Assembly: GCA_041753575.1 (NCBI GenBank)
Contig: JBGSUA010000063.1
Coordinates: 3,160 to 67,159 of the forward strand
Length of the DNA stretch: 64,000 bases
Source of the DNA: CG2-30-51-40 sp041753575
GTDB taxonomy: Bacteria > Desulfobacterota > DSM-4660 > Desulfatiglandales > Desulfatiglandaceae
Reading direction: 5' to 3'
Position numbers and translations under genes: made by a program. Under the pieces are notes generated by a model. The model searched no databases. It was given only the letters and a program-made list of their open reading frames with translations, and was not told where the DNA came from. Below, one piece after another: positions 34,684-44,049 of the stretch. How positions within the stretch are numbered: position 1 is the stretch's first letter; each line of letters starts with the position of its first letter.

Positions 34684-36297
34684 CTAAGAGACTTCAGGGC
34701 CCGCATTTCTGACCTCGGGGGACGTCTGATCCCTGAACTGAGTGAAATTGTCCTGGAAAAGCTTGGCCAGTTTTTTAGCCTTGATGTCATACTCGGATGA
34801 ATCAGACCAGGTAGCTCGTGGATCGAGCAGTTTCGAGTCCAGGCCTTTTACTTCAGAAGGCACTAGAAACTTGAAAAAGGGATCAGGCCTGAAGCTGCCC
34901 CTTTCCAGCGATCCGTCGAGTGCTGCTTTGAGGAGAAGCCTTGTGTGCTCGATTTTCATCCGAGACCCGGTTCCGTAAGGGCCACCAGTCCAACCGGTGT
35001 TCACGAGCCAGCAGTTGGAATTGTGCTCGCGGATCTTTTTGGCCAGGAGCTGGGCGTAAACCGAGGGATGGCGGACCATGAAAGGGGCCCCGAAACAGGC
35101 GCTGAATGTTGCCGATGGTTCGGTGACGCCTTTTTCGGTTCCAGCGACCTTGGCCGTGTAGCCGCTTATGAAATGGTACATCGCCTGCGCCTCTGTGAGC
35201 TTTGCGATGGGCGGCAGGATGCCGAAGGCGTCGGCCGTGAGCATGATTATATTATGAGGATGCCCTGACATCTTGGATCGCACTATGTTGGGAAGATGGG
35301 TTATTGGATAGGATGCCCTGGTATTCTCCGTCAAAGACGCGTCATCGAGATCCACTCGCCTTGTGGTCGTGTTCATGGACACATTCTCAAGGATCGTCCC
35401 AAAACGGCGGGTGCACTCGTAGATCTCCGGTTCAGCCTGCTTTGAGAGATGGATCACTTTGGCGTAACAGCCGCCCTCGAAATTAAAGATACCCGTATCG
35501 GACCATCCGTGCTCATCATCACCTATCAGGAGTCGGTCGGGGTCAGCAGAAAGCGTGGTCTTGCCTGTTCCCGATAGACCGAAGAAAACAGCCACGTCCG
35601 CGGGATTGTTTTTATTAACATTGGCAGAACAGTGCATTGGAAGCACCTCTTGAGTGGGCAGGAGGAAGTTGAGGGCTGAGAATATTGATTTCTTTATCTC
35701 GCCGGCATAGGCCGTTCCGCCTATAAGAACAAGTTTCTTGCTCAGATGAAGTGCCACAAATGTGCCGCTTCGCGTATCATCCTCATCAGGGTCGGAGTTG
35801 AAGTTAGGGCAGTGCACCACGGTGAAATCAGGGATGAAGGACTTGATTGCCTGACGGTCCCTGGGCAGTTGAATGAACATGTTCCTAGCAAAAAGGCTGT
35901 GCCACGCGAATTCGGTAATGACCCTCACGCGCTGTCTGTATTTCTCATCGGCGCCGGCGTAGCAATCCTGAACAAAGACGGTTTTTCCTCGAAGGTATGC
36001 CGCCATCCGCTTATGGAGGGCATGGAATCTTTCCTCGGGATATCGCACGTTGACCTTGCCCCACCAGATATCTTTCGAGGTATTGGGTTCATCCACTATG
36101 TACTTGTCTTTGGCAGCTCTTCCGGTGTGCTGCCCCATGCTCACGACAAGAGGCCCCAAGTGGGCGATCTGGCCTTCGTACCTTCTTATGGAATGCTCAT
36201 ATAGTTCAGGGGTGGAGTTATTCCAGTAAACCTGTCGCAGATGGGTGAGGTCCACATTGTCAAGCTGAAAGTCAGGCACAAGGTCTCTGTTTTCCAT
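34684..36297 (-). CDS. pckA: Phosphoenolpyruvate carboxykinase (ATP)
   Basis: A 537-residue enzyme that converts oxaloacetate and ATP to PEP and CO2, the entry to gluconeogenesis (reversible in some anaerobes). The kinase-specific P-loop GLSGTGKTTLSADP lies near residue 240, followed by LIGDDEHGWSDTGIFNFEGG with the metal-binding Asp. RSGTFVALHLSKKLVLIGG and the C-terminal RMKIEHTR segment also match the ATP-dependent type. I place the start at the ATG at 36297 (MENRDLVPDF), which has aaaggag 8 bases upstream; the longer ORF from 36351 is unsupported. The N-terminus is full length. It is convergent to usp and divergent from the phospholipase-D gene. Confidence 0.95.
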   Translation of the reverse strand: MENRDLVPDFQLDNVDLTHLRQVYWNNSTPELYEHSIRRYEGQIAHLGPLVVSMGQHTGRAAKDKYIVDEPNTSKDIWWGKVNVRYPEERFHALHKRMAAYLRGKTVFVQDCYAGADEKYRQRVRVITEFAWHSLFARNMFIQLPRDRQAIKSFIPDFTVVHCPNFNSDPDEDDTRSGTFVALHLSKKLVLIGGTAYAGEIKKSIFSALNFLLPTQEVLPMHCSANVNKNNPADVAVFFGLSGTGKTTLSADPDRLLIGDDEHGWSDTGIFNFEGGCYAKVIHLSKQAEPEIYECTRRFGTILENVSMNTTTRRVDLDDASLTENTRASYPITHLPNIVRSKMSGHPHNIIMLTADAFGILPPIAKLTEAQAMYHFISGYTAKVAGTEKGVTEPSATFSACFGAPFMVRHPSVYAQLLAKKIREHNSNCWLVNTGWTGGPYGTGSRMKIEHTRLLLKAALDGSLERGSFRPDPFFKFLVPSEVKGLDSKLLDPRATWSDSSEYDIKAKKLAKLFQDNFTQFRDQTSPEVRNAGPEVS

Positions 36298-36608
36298 GGT
36301 ATTTCTCCTTTTTACCAGATAGAGTTCATGGTGATTGCAAGGTGGGTGCAAGATGCATTATCAATTCTTAGAGTGGATTTTTCCAGAGCTTCTGTCAACG
36401 GCAAATCGGCAGGGCAGGGATCACGCTATGGAGTATTTCGGTTTACCGGGAAAGGCTTTTCAGGCCTCGAGGTTTGGTCTCGATTTCCAGAGCCCCATGC
36501 CCGCGCTAGTCTTAACCGAGATATACGCTTCAAATCCATTTTTATAATGGTATCATGGAATCTATGAGTAAGCATGTAGAAACTAATTTTGAGGTATCGT
36601 AAGCCGGT
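36298..36608. other. Intergenic region between divergent pckA and cls-like genes
   Basis: No gene is supported. An AT-rich part near 36538-36590 (tttataatggtatcatgg) may hold the promoter for the phospholipase-D-family gene. No strong hairpin was seen. Confidence 0.35.
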
Positions 36609-38111
36609 ATGAAGGCAAATCCCATCGCCGATTCTCCCTCCGTTTGCCCCTATCCTCAGTCAAGTGCATCCCATTGGCTCCCGAGCCGCGTTCTAGCGGA
36701 GCAGGTCTTTTCAAGGGCCGCAGGCGCCCCTCTTATCGCAGGAAACGATGTAAAACTCCTAGTTGACGCAAGGGAGAACTATCCTGCCTGGATGGAGCGC
36801 CTTTCATCGGCCAAGAGAACTATCCACTTCGAGATGTATATAATCTACGATGATGAGGTTGGTCTTGAGTTTGCTGAGATCTTGATGGAGAAGGCACGCG
36901 CCGGAGTTCAGGTTCGCCTTATCTATGACTGGATGGGAGGCATAGGAAAGGCCTCAAGAGGATTCTGGAAGGCATTGCGCAATGCAGGCGTGGATGTGAG
37001 GTGTTTCAACCCTCCACGTTGGGACAGCCCTTTCGGCTGGGTCTCCAGGGATCATCGTAAGGTAATTATTCTTGACGGTTCCGCGGCTTTTGTAACAGGC
37101 CTTTGCATCGGTCAGATTTGGAGGGGATATCCCGGGCGCGGGATTGAGCCATGGAGGGATACGGGTGTTGAGATCAACGGGCCGGCGGTTGCCGACATCG
37201 AAAGGGCCTTTTCAGAGGTGTGGGCTGTTCTGGGAAGTCCCATCCCGCCCGAAGAGATACCTTCTAAGGAAAGTATTCTTCCAGTGGGAGATATTGATCT
37301 GCGTGTCATTGCTACCACACCAACTACGGCAGGCCTCTACAGGCTTGATAACCTTATAGCTGCTCTCGCGCGTCGCTCTCTTTGGATCAGCGACGCCTAT
37401 TTCCTGGGAGTAAGCTCTTATGTGCACGCTCTTCGAGCCGCATCGCTTGACGGAGTGGACGTGAGGCTCATGGTCCCGGGTTCCACGGACATACCCTTAT
37501 TGAGGGCCGTTTCCAGGGCTGGGTATCAACCGCTGCTTGAGGCCGGGGTCAGGGTCTTCGAATGGAACGGCTCCATGATGCATGCCAAGACTGCCGTGGC
37601 AGATGGAGTTTGGGCGAGGGTGGGATCAACAAACCTCAACATCGCAAGCTGGATGGGCAACTACGAGCTGGACGTGGCGATAGAAGATCAGGGATTTGCT
37701 CGCGCGATGGAAGATATGTTCATCAAGGATCTCGGGAATTGCACGGAGATAGTCCTCAGCAGGAAAAGCAGAATTACTCGTTCAGGCGCTAGTGCTCGCT
37801 CCTCAATTCCTGAGATCAAACTCCATCCAGGCAGTCTCGGAAGGGCCGGCGCGGGAACGATAAGAGTCGGCTACAGCCTGGGGGCTGCCCTGACCGAGCA
37901 CAGGCTCCTTGGTCATGCTGAGGCGAAGATTACCGCTTTAGCCGGGCTGCTGCTCCTCGTTGTATCCGTAGTATGTTTCCTTTGGCCTCTTTCTCTGGTG
38001 ATCCCTTTTTGCGTCCTTTCCATCTGGATAGCGTTGTCACTGCTTGTCAGGACCGTCAGAATCTATTTCAAAGACTCAAAAAAGGAGGACAAGCATTTGC
38101 CTGGGAAGTAG
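36609..38111 (+). CDS. Cardiolipin synthase-like phospholipase D family protein
   Basis: A 500-residue protein with two HKD catalytic motifs: DHRKVIILDG near residue 148 and MHAKTAVADG near 324, each with the downstream Gly-Ser/Thr element (GSTNLNIASW after the second). The overall plan matches bacterial cardiolipin synthases, which join two phosphatidylglycerols at the inner membrane, but the usual N-terminal membrane helices are missing; instead two hydrophobic helices lie at the C-terminus (ALAGLLLLVVSVVCFLW and on, ~440-482). A related phospholipid transferase role is therefore also possible. The start at 36609 has only a weak, distant RBS-like gaggt. Confidence 0.82.
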   Translation: MKANPIADSPSVCPYPQSSASHWLPSRVLAEQVFSRAAGAPLIAGNDVKLLVDARENYPAWMERLSSAKRTIHFEMYIIYDDEVGLEFAEILMEKARAGVQVRLIYDWMGGIGKASRGFWKALRNAGVDVRCFNPPRWDSPFGWVSRDHRKVIILDGSAAFVTGLCIGQIWRGYPGRGIEPWRDTGVEINGPAVADIERAFSEVWAVLGSPIPPEEIPSKESILPVGDIDLRVIATTPTTAGLYRLDNLIAALARRSLWISDAYFLGVSSYVHALRAASLDGVDVRLMVPGSTDIPLLRAVSRAGYQPLLEAGVRVFEWNGSMMHAKTAVADGVWARVGSTNLNIASWMGNYELDVAIEDQGFARAMEDMFIKDLGNCTEIVLSRKSRITRSGASARSSIPEIKLHPGSLGRAGAGTIRVGYSLGAALTEHRLLGHAEAKITALAGLLLLVVSVVCFLWPLSLVIPFCVLSIWIALSLLVRTVRIYFKDSKKEDKHLPGK

Positions 38112-38328
38112 AAATAGGGGTTGAATAACATTGCTATTGAAGAGTTAGCGAAACTCGGCTATAAAAATCAAAATTTTGATGCAGCAATGAGGGTAAGAAA
38201 CTGACGCAGGAAGAGAATTGTTGTTTATCTAAAAGGGAGGGTTGCAAAGTATAATATTCCAGATTTCGTGGTCTTTCCAAAGTCCTTCCCCGCAATGTGG
38301 CAGGCAAGGTGCTAAATGGAGGGATAAT

Positions 38329-38940
38329 CCACTGGCATGCCAGTGGTATGAACAATCGCTTTGCGAGTGATTAGTGTTGGGAAAAAAAGAAATCTCCTAA
38401 AATGAGAGCGCCAACTACTCACAGAAGGAGATTTCGGATGAAACAAAACTTTCACAGGCTAGCACATTCAGTTTGGGATTGTAAGTACCATATTGTCTGG
38501 ATACCCAAGTACAGACGCAAAGAACTATACGGTGCCAAGAGAAAAATCGTAGTGGCGACGATCAAGCAGTGGGCGCGGATCAAAGGTATTGATATCATCG
38601 AAGGGCATGCGATGCCTGATCATATTCACCTATGTCTGTCGATACCGCCCAAATACAGCGTTGCCCACGCCATTGGCCTTTTGAAAGGCAAAAGCGCTTC
38701 GGAGGTAATGAGTTTCGGAACAAAAAGTAGTCGAATGGTCCGGGGGCGAACATTTTGGGCTCGTGGCTACTGTGTGAGCACAGTAGGTCTTGATGAAGAA
38801 ACGGTACGAGAATACATAAGAAATCAAGAACAGTCAGATAAGCTTCAAGACGAATCTGACCTCTAAAAACAATTAAAAGGGTGGTTGGCACGAGACCCCC
38901 CTTTAGGGGGGCTCATGATACCACCAGTTCACTGGTGGTA
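38329..38940 (+). mobile_element. IS200/IS605-family insertion sequence (IS200 type, TnpA only)
   Basis: The tnpA gene is flanked by subterminal hairpins as expected of this single-strand transposing family: ccactggcatgccagtgg at the left (38329-38346) and taccaccag-ttca-ctggtggta at the right (38919-38940). The true cleavage ends lie a few bases outside these. A third hairpin, cccccc-ttta-gggggg (38896-38911), may end tnpA transcription or block read-in. No tnpB is present. Confidence 0.8.
38438..38866 (+). CDS. tnpA: IS200-type transposase TnpA (Y1 HUH family)
   Basis: A 142-residue REP/Y1 transposase that cuts and joins single-stranded DNA. The start at 38438 (MKQNFHRLAHSVWDCKYH) follows aaggagat; a 12-codon upstream extension is not supported. 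The HUH metal-binding motif is HIHL near residue 61, and the nucleophilic Tyr lies in ARGYCVSTVGLDEE near 110. Both motifs and the length are intact, so the element may be active. Confidence 0.92.
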   Translation: MKQNFHRLAHSVWDCKYHIVWIPKYRRKELYGAKRKIVVATIKQWARIKGIDIIEGHAMPDHIHLCLSIPPKYSVAHAIGLLKGKSASEVMSFGTKSSRMVRGRTFWARGYCVSTVGLDEETVREYIRNQEQSDKLQDESDL

Positions 38941-39069
38941 TTCATTACGATGCTGAGTGAAACACTTGGGTATTCCGGGTCCTATTGACTGTGAAACATC
39001 CGCAGCCGGGAGGGGATCCGAACGGGGCAGCAACATCAACTTCAGTTTCCAACGCAAAGGAGGAGAAAA

Positions 39070-40269
39070 ATGAGTGCGGGAAAAGTGGCAAGAATTGTTG
39101 CGGCGGTCTCTTTGATTCTGTGCGTGTTGAGCACAGGCGCAATGGCGGCGGATTCGATCAAGATTGCCCAGGTGGTGGGAGTGACAGGCGCTCTTGAGGT
39201 TTACGCCAAACAGTCCATCACCGGTTTCGAGATGGGTCTTGAGTATGCCACCAAAGGCGCTATGAAGGTCCTGGACAGGCCTATCCAAATTATCACAAAG
39301 GACACCCAGGGCAAACCCGATGTAGGGAAACAGATGCTTACCGAGGCATTCAAAGATGATAAGGCCGATCTTGCGGTTGGCGGGGTATCATCGGCGGTGG
39401 CCAAGGCTATGCTCCCTGTGGCCGAGGAATTCAAGAAGGTTTTGATTGTTGAGCCCGCGGTGGCGGATTCCATTACGGGTGAGGACTGGAATCGCTATAT
39501 CTTCCGCACCGGCCGGAATTCATCTCAGGATGCAATCTCCAACGCTGTAGCCATAGCCAAGCCAGGGGTTCTCATCGCCACCCTGGCACAGGATTACGCA
39601 TTTGGCAGGGACGGCGTCAAGGCTTACAAGGAGGCCGCGGAGGCCAAGGGCGCAAAGGTGATTCATGAGGAATATGCCCCCATCAACACCAATGATTTCA
39701 CCGCGCCGGTGCAGCGAATTATACAGGCCATGAAGGATCAGAAAGGCGAGAAGTATATCTTCATTATCTGGGCGGGCAAGGGTAACCCCTTCAAAATCGC
39801 CGAAATGAAACTGGATGAAAAATACGGCATCAAGATCAGCACAGGCGGAAATATTTTAGCCGCTCTGGCCCTGTACAAACCCCTGGAGGGGATGAAGGGA
39901 GCCATCTACTATTATTATGAGATCCCAAAAAACGAAATAAATGACTGGCTTGTGAAGGAACACATGAAGCGATTCAATTCGCCGCCGGACTTCTTCACAT
40001 GCGGCGGCTTCGCAGCGGCCACGGCGGTGGTCTCGGCCATTAATAAGGCCGGATCCACCGATACGGAAAAACTGATTGCCGCCATGGAAGGGATGCACTT
40101 CCAGACCCCTAAGGGCGAAATGGTCTTTCGGCCCGAGGACCACCAGGCCCTTCAATCCATGTACGCCTTTAAGATCAAGGTGGACCCCAACGTCAAATGG
40201 GCTATTCCTGAACTGGTGAAGGAGCTTACCTGGAAAGATATGGAGATTCCGATCCGCAACAAGAAATAG
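39070..40269 (+). CDS. livK: ABC transporter substrate-binding protein, LIV/amide type
   Basis: A 399-residue periplasmic binding protein (type I fold). The signal peptide ends near STGAMA. The mature part begins DSIKIAQVVGVTGALEVYAK, and the ligand-pocket regions GGVSSAVAKAMLPVAEEF and DYAFGRDGVKAYKEA are as in branched-chain amino acid/amide receptors. The ligand cannot be told from sequence; LIV-type receptors in this bacterial group also serve amides, urea, short-chain amino acids or aromatics. Strong RBS (aaaggagg) before the ATG. It heads a five-gene transport operon and is separated from the rest by a strong hairpin (40285-40317). Confidence 0.88.
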   Translation: MSAGKVARIVAAVSLILCVLSTGAMAADSIKIAQVVGVTGALEVYAKQSITGFEMGLEYATKGAMKVLDRPIQIITKDTQGKPDVGKQMLTEAFKDDKADLAVGGVSSAVAKAMLPVAEEFKKVLIVEPAVADSITGEDWNRYIFRTGRNSSQDAISNAVAIAKPGVLIATLAQDYAFGRDGVKAYKEAAEAKGAKVIHEEYAPINTNDFTAPVQRIIQAMKDQKGEKYIFIIWAGKGNPFKIAEMKLDEKYGIKISTGGNILAALALYKPLEGMKGAIYYYYEIPKNEINDWLVKEHMKRFNSPPDFFTCGGFAAATAVVSAINKAGSTDTEKLIAAMEGMHFQTPKGEMVFRPEDHQALQSMYAFKIKVDPNVKWAIPELVKELTWKDMEIPIRNKK

Positions 40270-40284
40270 ACAGGCAAACCCGAA

Positions 40285-40317
40285 CACGGCGCCTCTCGGG
40301 GTCTCAGAGGCGCCGTG
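40285..40317 (+). promoter_or_regulatory. 12-bp perfect hairpin between receptor and ATPase genes
   Basis: cacggcgcctct and agaggcgccgtg pair without mismatch around a 9-base loop. No T tract follows, so it is not a classical terminator. The position, after the receptor gene and before the other transport genes, is where mRNA-stabilising hairpins keep binding-protein levels above those of the membrane parts. Confidence 0.6.
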
Positions 40318-40368
40318 GGTCAAACGGAAATCCGACCTTGTTTATACTTTATTGTGGGGGCGCCGGGA

Positions 40369-41154
40369 ATGGACCATTCACCGATTATCGAAACCAGTGA
40401 CCTGACCATGCGTTTTGGCGGCAACATTGCCGTGAACAGGGTCAACCTCAAGGTGGAGCCGTTTTGCCTCAAATCCCTCATCGGACCCAACGGGGCCGGG
40501 AAAACAACACTGTTCAATCTTATCAGCGGCCAGTACAAACCAACAAACGGAAAGATCCTTTTTAAAGGGGATGATATCACCGGTCTCGGACCGGCAGACA
40601 GGGCAAGACTGGGTCTGGGACGATCGTTTCAGTTGACCAACATCTTCCATTCCCTGAACGTGCTGGAGAATGTGCGCCTGGCCCTCCAGTCCAAGGCCGA
40701 TCTGGGACTTGTGTTTTGGCGCCACTACCGCTCCTACAGCGATCTGGAAGACCGGGCCTACGAGCTCTTACAGCAGGTCCTTCTGGGGGATCGGTGGGCC
40801 GACGAGGCGAACAGTCTTACCCATGGTGAACAACGCAAACTTGAAATCGCCATCCTTCTGGCCCTCAACCCGCAGGTTTTGCTCTTGGATGAGCCCACAG
40901 CGGGGATGAGCCTGGAGGAGGTTCCGGCCATTCTGGAAATCATCCAGGAAATCAAAGCAAGCCGGGATCGTACCATTCTGCTTGTAGAGCACAAATTCGA
41001 CATGATCATGGCCGTTTCCGACACCATCGCGGTTCTCAAAGACGGCTTTCTTCTATGCGACGGCCCTCCGGACGATGTCGCCCAAAATCAGGATGTCCAG
41101 GAAGCTTATCTGGGCGGGGGGGCTCAAGCATGCCTGAACCGATCCTCTCTTTAA
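40369..41154 (+). CDS. livG: LIV-type ABC transporter ATP-binding protein (LivG-like)
   Basis: A 261-residue ABC ATPase that powers uptake through the LivHM-like permeases. Walker A is GPNGAGKTTLF, the signature is LTHGEQRKLEIA, and Walker B is LLLDEPTAGMS. The signature with HGEQRK is typical of LivG. The ORF can be read from 40315, but that overlaps the intergenic hairpin; MDHSPIIETSDL at 40369 fits the family. The 3' end overlaps the next ATPase by 25 bases. Confidence 0.9.
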   Translation: MDHSPIIETSDLTMRFGGNIAVNRVNLKVEPFCLKSLIGPNGAGKTTLFNLISGQYKPTNGKILFKGDDITGLGPADRARLGLGRSFQLTNIFHSLNVLENVRLALQSKADLGLVFWRHYRSYSDLEDRAYELLQQVLLGDRWADEANSLTHGEQRKLEIAILLALNPQVLLLDEPTAGMSLEEVPAILEIIQEIKASRDRTILLVEHKFDMIMAVSDTIAVLKDGFLLCDGPPDDVAQNQDVQEAYLGGGAQACLNRSSL

Positions 41155-41840
41155 AGGATGTCCACACCTACATCGGGCAGCATCATATCCTTCAAGGGGT
41201 ATCCCTTGCCGTGAATTCAGGGAGGGCCACTGTACTCATCGGACGAAACGGAGCTGGTAAGTCCACCACCCTGCGAACCATTATGGGGCTGTATCGTGCC
41301 AGATCGGGGAGCATCGAGTTTGATGGACAGACCATCCAGAACCGTAAGAGTTTTGATATCGCCAGGATGGGCATAGGATTTGTGCCCGAGGACCGTGCCG
41401 TGCTCTATACGCTGACCGTGGAAGAAAACTTCCGACTCGCTATGTTCAAGGAGAGTGAAGACGGCCGGCGGCGAATGGAAGCGATCTTTCAGCTCTTCCC
41501 TGACCTCAAGCGGTTTCTCCACTCAAAAGCCGGGGTCCTCTCCGGGGGGCAGAAACAGATGCTGGCCATTTCCCTGGCCCTTGTGCTGGATCACCGGATC
41601 GTGCTGATTGATGAGCCTTCAAAGGGTCTGGCGCCTGTGGTGGTGGAACATCTCGGGAAATCGCTCAACCGGATCAAAGATACGACCACGGTGGTCCTGG
41701 TGGAGCAGAACTTCTATTTAGCCAGTGAAGTGGGGCAGGATTATTTCATCCTGGACGATGGTCATGTTGCCCACCAAGGCCTAATGGAGGACTTGGTGAA
41801 CGATCATGAATTAAAGAGGAAGTATCTGGGGATCGGTTGA
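41130..41840 (+). CDS. livF: LIV-type ABC transporter ATP-binding protein (LivF-like)
   Basis: A 236-residue second ATPase of the same transporter. Walker A GRNGAGKSTTLRT, signature LSGGQKQMLAIS and Walker B VLIDEPSKGLAP are in order. The start at 41130 (MPEPILSLKDVHTY) fits the family and overlaps livG by 25 bases; a longer ORF from 41055 is a frame extension through livG. RBS-like run of G lies just upstream. LivH follows after 12 bases. Confidence 0.9.
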   Translation: MPEPILSLKDVHTYIGQHHILQGVSLAVNSGRATVLIGRNGAGKSTTLRTIMGLYRARSGSIEFDGQTIQNRKSFDIARMGIGFVPEDRAVLYTLTVEENFRLAMFKESEDGRRRMEAIFQLFPDLKRFLHSKAGVLSGGQKQMLAISLALVLDHRIVLIDEPSKGLAPVVVEHLGKSLNRIKDTTTVVLVEQNFYLASEVGQDYFILDDGHVAHQGLMEDLVNDHELKRKYLGIG

Positions 41841-41852
41841 AGGAGGAATAGG

Positions 41853-42872
41853 ATGGCGGCGGATACCGGGCTGGCGGTTTCGGCTGGCAGGAAAGGTTTC
41901 GATGCCAAAAGGTGGGGAACCTGGCTCTTTTCAGCAGGGATCTGGCTGATCCCGCTCCTGTGGATTGATTTCATTACCTATATGACCTTGACCATCGCAG
42001 GGCTGACCATGGGGGCGCTTCTTTTCTTGACGGCCTCTGGGCTGACGCTGATCTTTGGCCTGATGGATGTGCTCAACCTGGCCCATGGCGCCTTTTTTGT
42101 CTGGGGCGCCTATGCCGGGTTCTCCCTTCTGAACTATCTCAATACCTTGGGGTGGGTAGAGATGGCCTCCCTTGGCCAGAGCATGGGAAGTCTGTTCCTT
42201 GTGTTGTTGACGGCGCTGGCAGTAGGCGGGTTGCTGGGGATTATCCTTGAAAAGATAATTATTCAAAGGACTTATGGCAATCACCTCAAACAGATCCTTA
42301 TCACCATGGGCGCGGCCTTAGTCATGACCGAAATCATCAAGGTCTTCTGGGGACCCAATGATGAAGTCATCCTGGTGCCGGCGGCCTTTCAGGATTCGTG
42401 GGACCTGTTCGACATAGTTGTGAACAAATTCCGGGGGGTGGCCATCGTGGTTGGTGCGGGTGTCTTTCTGGTCATCCAGCTTGTGCTTCAAAGGACCAAG
42501 CTCGGGATCATTGTTCGGGCCGGAGTGGAAAATCGAGAGATCGTCCAGGTCATGGGGTACAATATCCAGCGCATTTTCACCGGGGTATTTGCTGCAGGGG
42601 CCGGGTTGGCCGCCATGGGCGGGGTGATGTTTGCCATGTTCAAGGAGCAGATTTATCCCGGAATGGGAGATGAGACCCTTATTTTTGCTCTGATCGTCGT
42701 CATCATCGGGGGCATGGGTTCTGTCACGGGCAGTTTTCTCGGTGCGCTGATGGTTGGCCTGGCATTTAACTATGTTGCTTTCTTGGTACCAAAGCTCGCT
42801 CTCGGCGTAAACATCATGATTATGGCGGTGATCCTTCTCATCAGGCCCAACGGCCTCATGGGACGGAAGTAA
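41853..42872 (+). CDS. livH: LIV-type ABC transporter permease (LivH-like)
   Basis: A 339-residue inner-membrane permease with about eight hydrophobic helices. GLMDVLNLAHGAFFVWGAY is the family hallmark of LivH; GGMGSVTGSFLGALMVGL near the C-terminus is the ATPase-contact region. RBS gaaggagg is strong. It pairs with the LivM-like protein, whose gene starts 15 bases after its stop. Confidence 0.9.
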   Translation: MAADTGLAVSAGRKGFDAKRWGTWLFSAGIWLIPLLWIDFITYMTLTIAGLTMGALLFLTASGLTLIFGLMDVLNLAHGAFFVWGAYAGFSLLNYLNTLGWVEMASLGQSMGSLFLVLLTALAVGGLLGIILEKIIIQRTYGNHLKQILITMGAALVMTEIIKVFWGPNDEVILVPAAFQDSWDLFDIVVNKFRGVAIVVGAGVFLVIQLVLQRTKLGIIVRAGVENREIVQVMGYNIQRIFTGVFAAGAGLAAMGGVMFAMFKEQIYPGMGDETLIFALIVVIIGGMGSVTGSFLGALMVGLAFNYVAFLVPKLALGVNIMIMAVILLIRPNGLMGRK

Positions 42873-42887
42873 ACAAAGGGGGGGACA

Positions 42888-44000
42888 GTGGCCGATCTAA
42901 CTGCGGTTCAACAAGAGAGATCCCAGGAGCAACGGACCCGCTATTCCAGGCCGGGGTTTCTCATCCAAATTGCCGCCCTGGCGGCCCTGTCCGCGATCCC
43001 GCTGATATTTCCCTCATTCAGGGTCATGGATGTGGTTGCCAAAATCATGATCTTTACCATCGTTGTGGCATCCTACGACTTGATCCTCGGCTACACCGGC
43101 CTGCTTTCCCTGGGGCATTCCATGTTCTTTGGCATCGGGGCCTACTCCCTGGCCCTGGTGATCTACCACGCACCCGAACCCTGCTGGTATCATCTCCTTG
43201 TGGCCGCGGGAGTGGCCTTGGGCCTGAGTATTACCCTTGCCCTCATCATCGCCTTTTTTTCCCTCAGGGTGAAGGCTATCTTCTTTGCCATGATGACCCT
43301 TGCCCTTGCGGAATTTGCCGATATCCTCGCCGTCCAGTGGTATGATCTGACCAGGGCTGAAGACGGGGTCTCCTTCAAACTGCCGGGTATTTTCGACCTG
43401 GGGTGGTCCGGCCCCACCATTGGAGGAATTGAGATCAACGGCAGGCTCACGACCTACTATTTCATCCTTCTTGTCTCAGTGATCCTTTTTCTCGTGATGT
43501 TCCGTTTCATTCGATCCCCCGTAGGAAGAGTCCTCAAGGCCATTCGAGATAACGAGCCCCGGGCAACGGCTCTGGGCTATAAGACCTTTCGCTACCAGGT
43601 CTTTTCCATCGTGTTCGGATCAAGCATCGCATCCCTTGGAGGCATTCTTTTTGCCATGTGGCTGGGATATGTCAACCCCGGATCAACCTTGAGTACGCCG
43701 ATCATGCTCAATATCCTGCTGATGGTCATCATCGGTGGGCTCGGCACCCTTTATGGCAGCATCATCGGCGCTGCCTTCATCAAGATTACAGAGACCTGGC
43801 TGCCGGATCTGCAAAAGGCGGCCGAGGCGGTCTTTCCCAACATGGTGATCCTTCACCGGCTGGCTGAACGATGGATTCTCTATTTCGGGGTGCTGTTCAT
43901 CCTGGTGGTTTTTTTCTTTCCTAAAGGCTTTGTGGGGACAGCACGGGAAGTGATTAACCGCCGAAAGGCCATAGCAAGGAAGCGCCAATCGTTTCTATAA
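42888..44000 (+). CDS. livM: LIV-type ABC transporter permease (LivM-like)
   Basis: A 370-residue permease starting at a GTG preceded by a G-rich RBS (aaaggggggg). The LivM hallmark ILGYTGLLSLGHSMFFGIGAY is present (quoted here in part as GYTGLLSLGHSMFFG), together with GGLGTLYGSIIGAAF. About ten hydrophobic helices. Last of the five transport genes; an alpha/beta hydrolase gene follows after 49 bases and is probably part of the same unit. Confidence 0.9.
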   Translation: MADLTAVQQERSQEQRTRYSRPGFLIQIAALAALSAIPLIFPSFRVMDVVAKIMIFTIVVASYDLILGYTGLLSLGHSMFFGIGAYSLALVIYHAPEPCWYHLLVAAGVALGLSITLALIIAFFSLRVKAIFFAMMTLALAEFADILAVQWYDLTRAEDGVSFKLPGIFDLGWSGPTIGGIEINGRLTTYYFILLVSVILFLVMFRFIRSPVGRVLKAIRDNEPRATALGYKTFRYQVFSIVFGSSIASLGGILFAMWLGYVNPGSTLSTPIMLNILLMVIIGGLGTLYGSIIGAAFIKITETWLPDLQKAAEAVFPNMVILHRLAERWILYFGVLFILVVFFFPKGFVGTAREVINRRKAIARKRQSFL

Positions 44001-44049
44001 CGGAAAGAGAACCCTGCTTCTAACTATTAAGAAAAATAGGAGAATAGAT

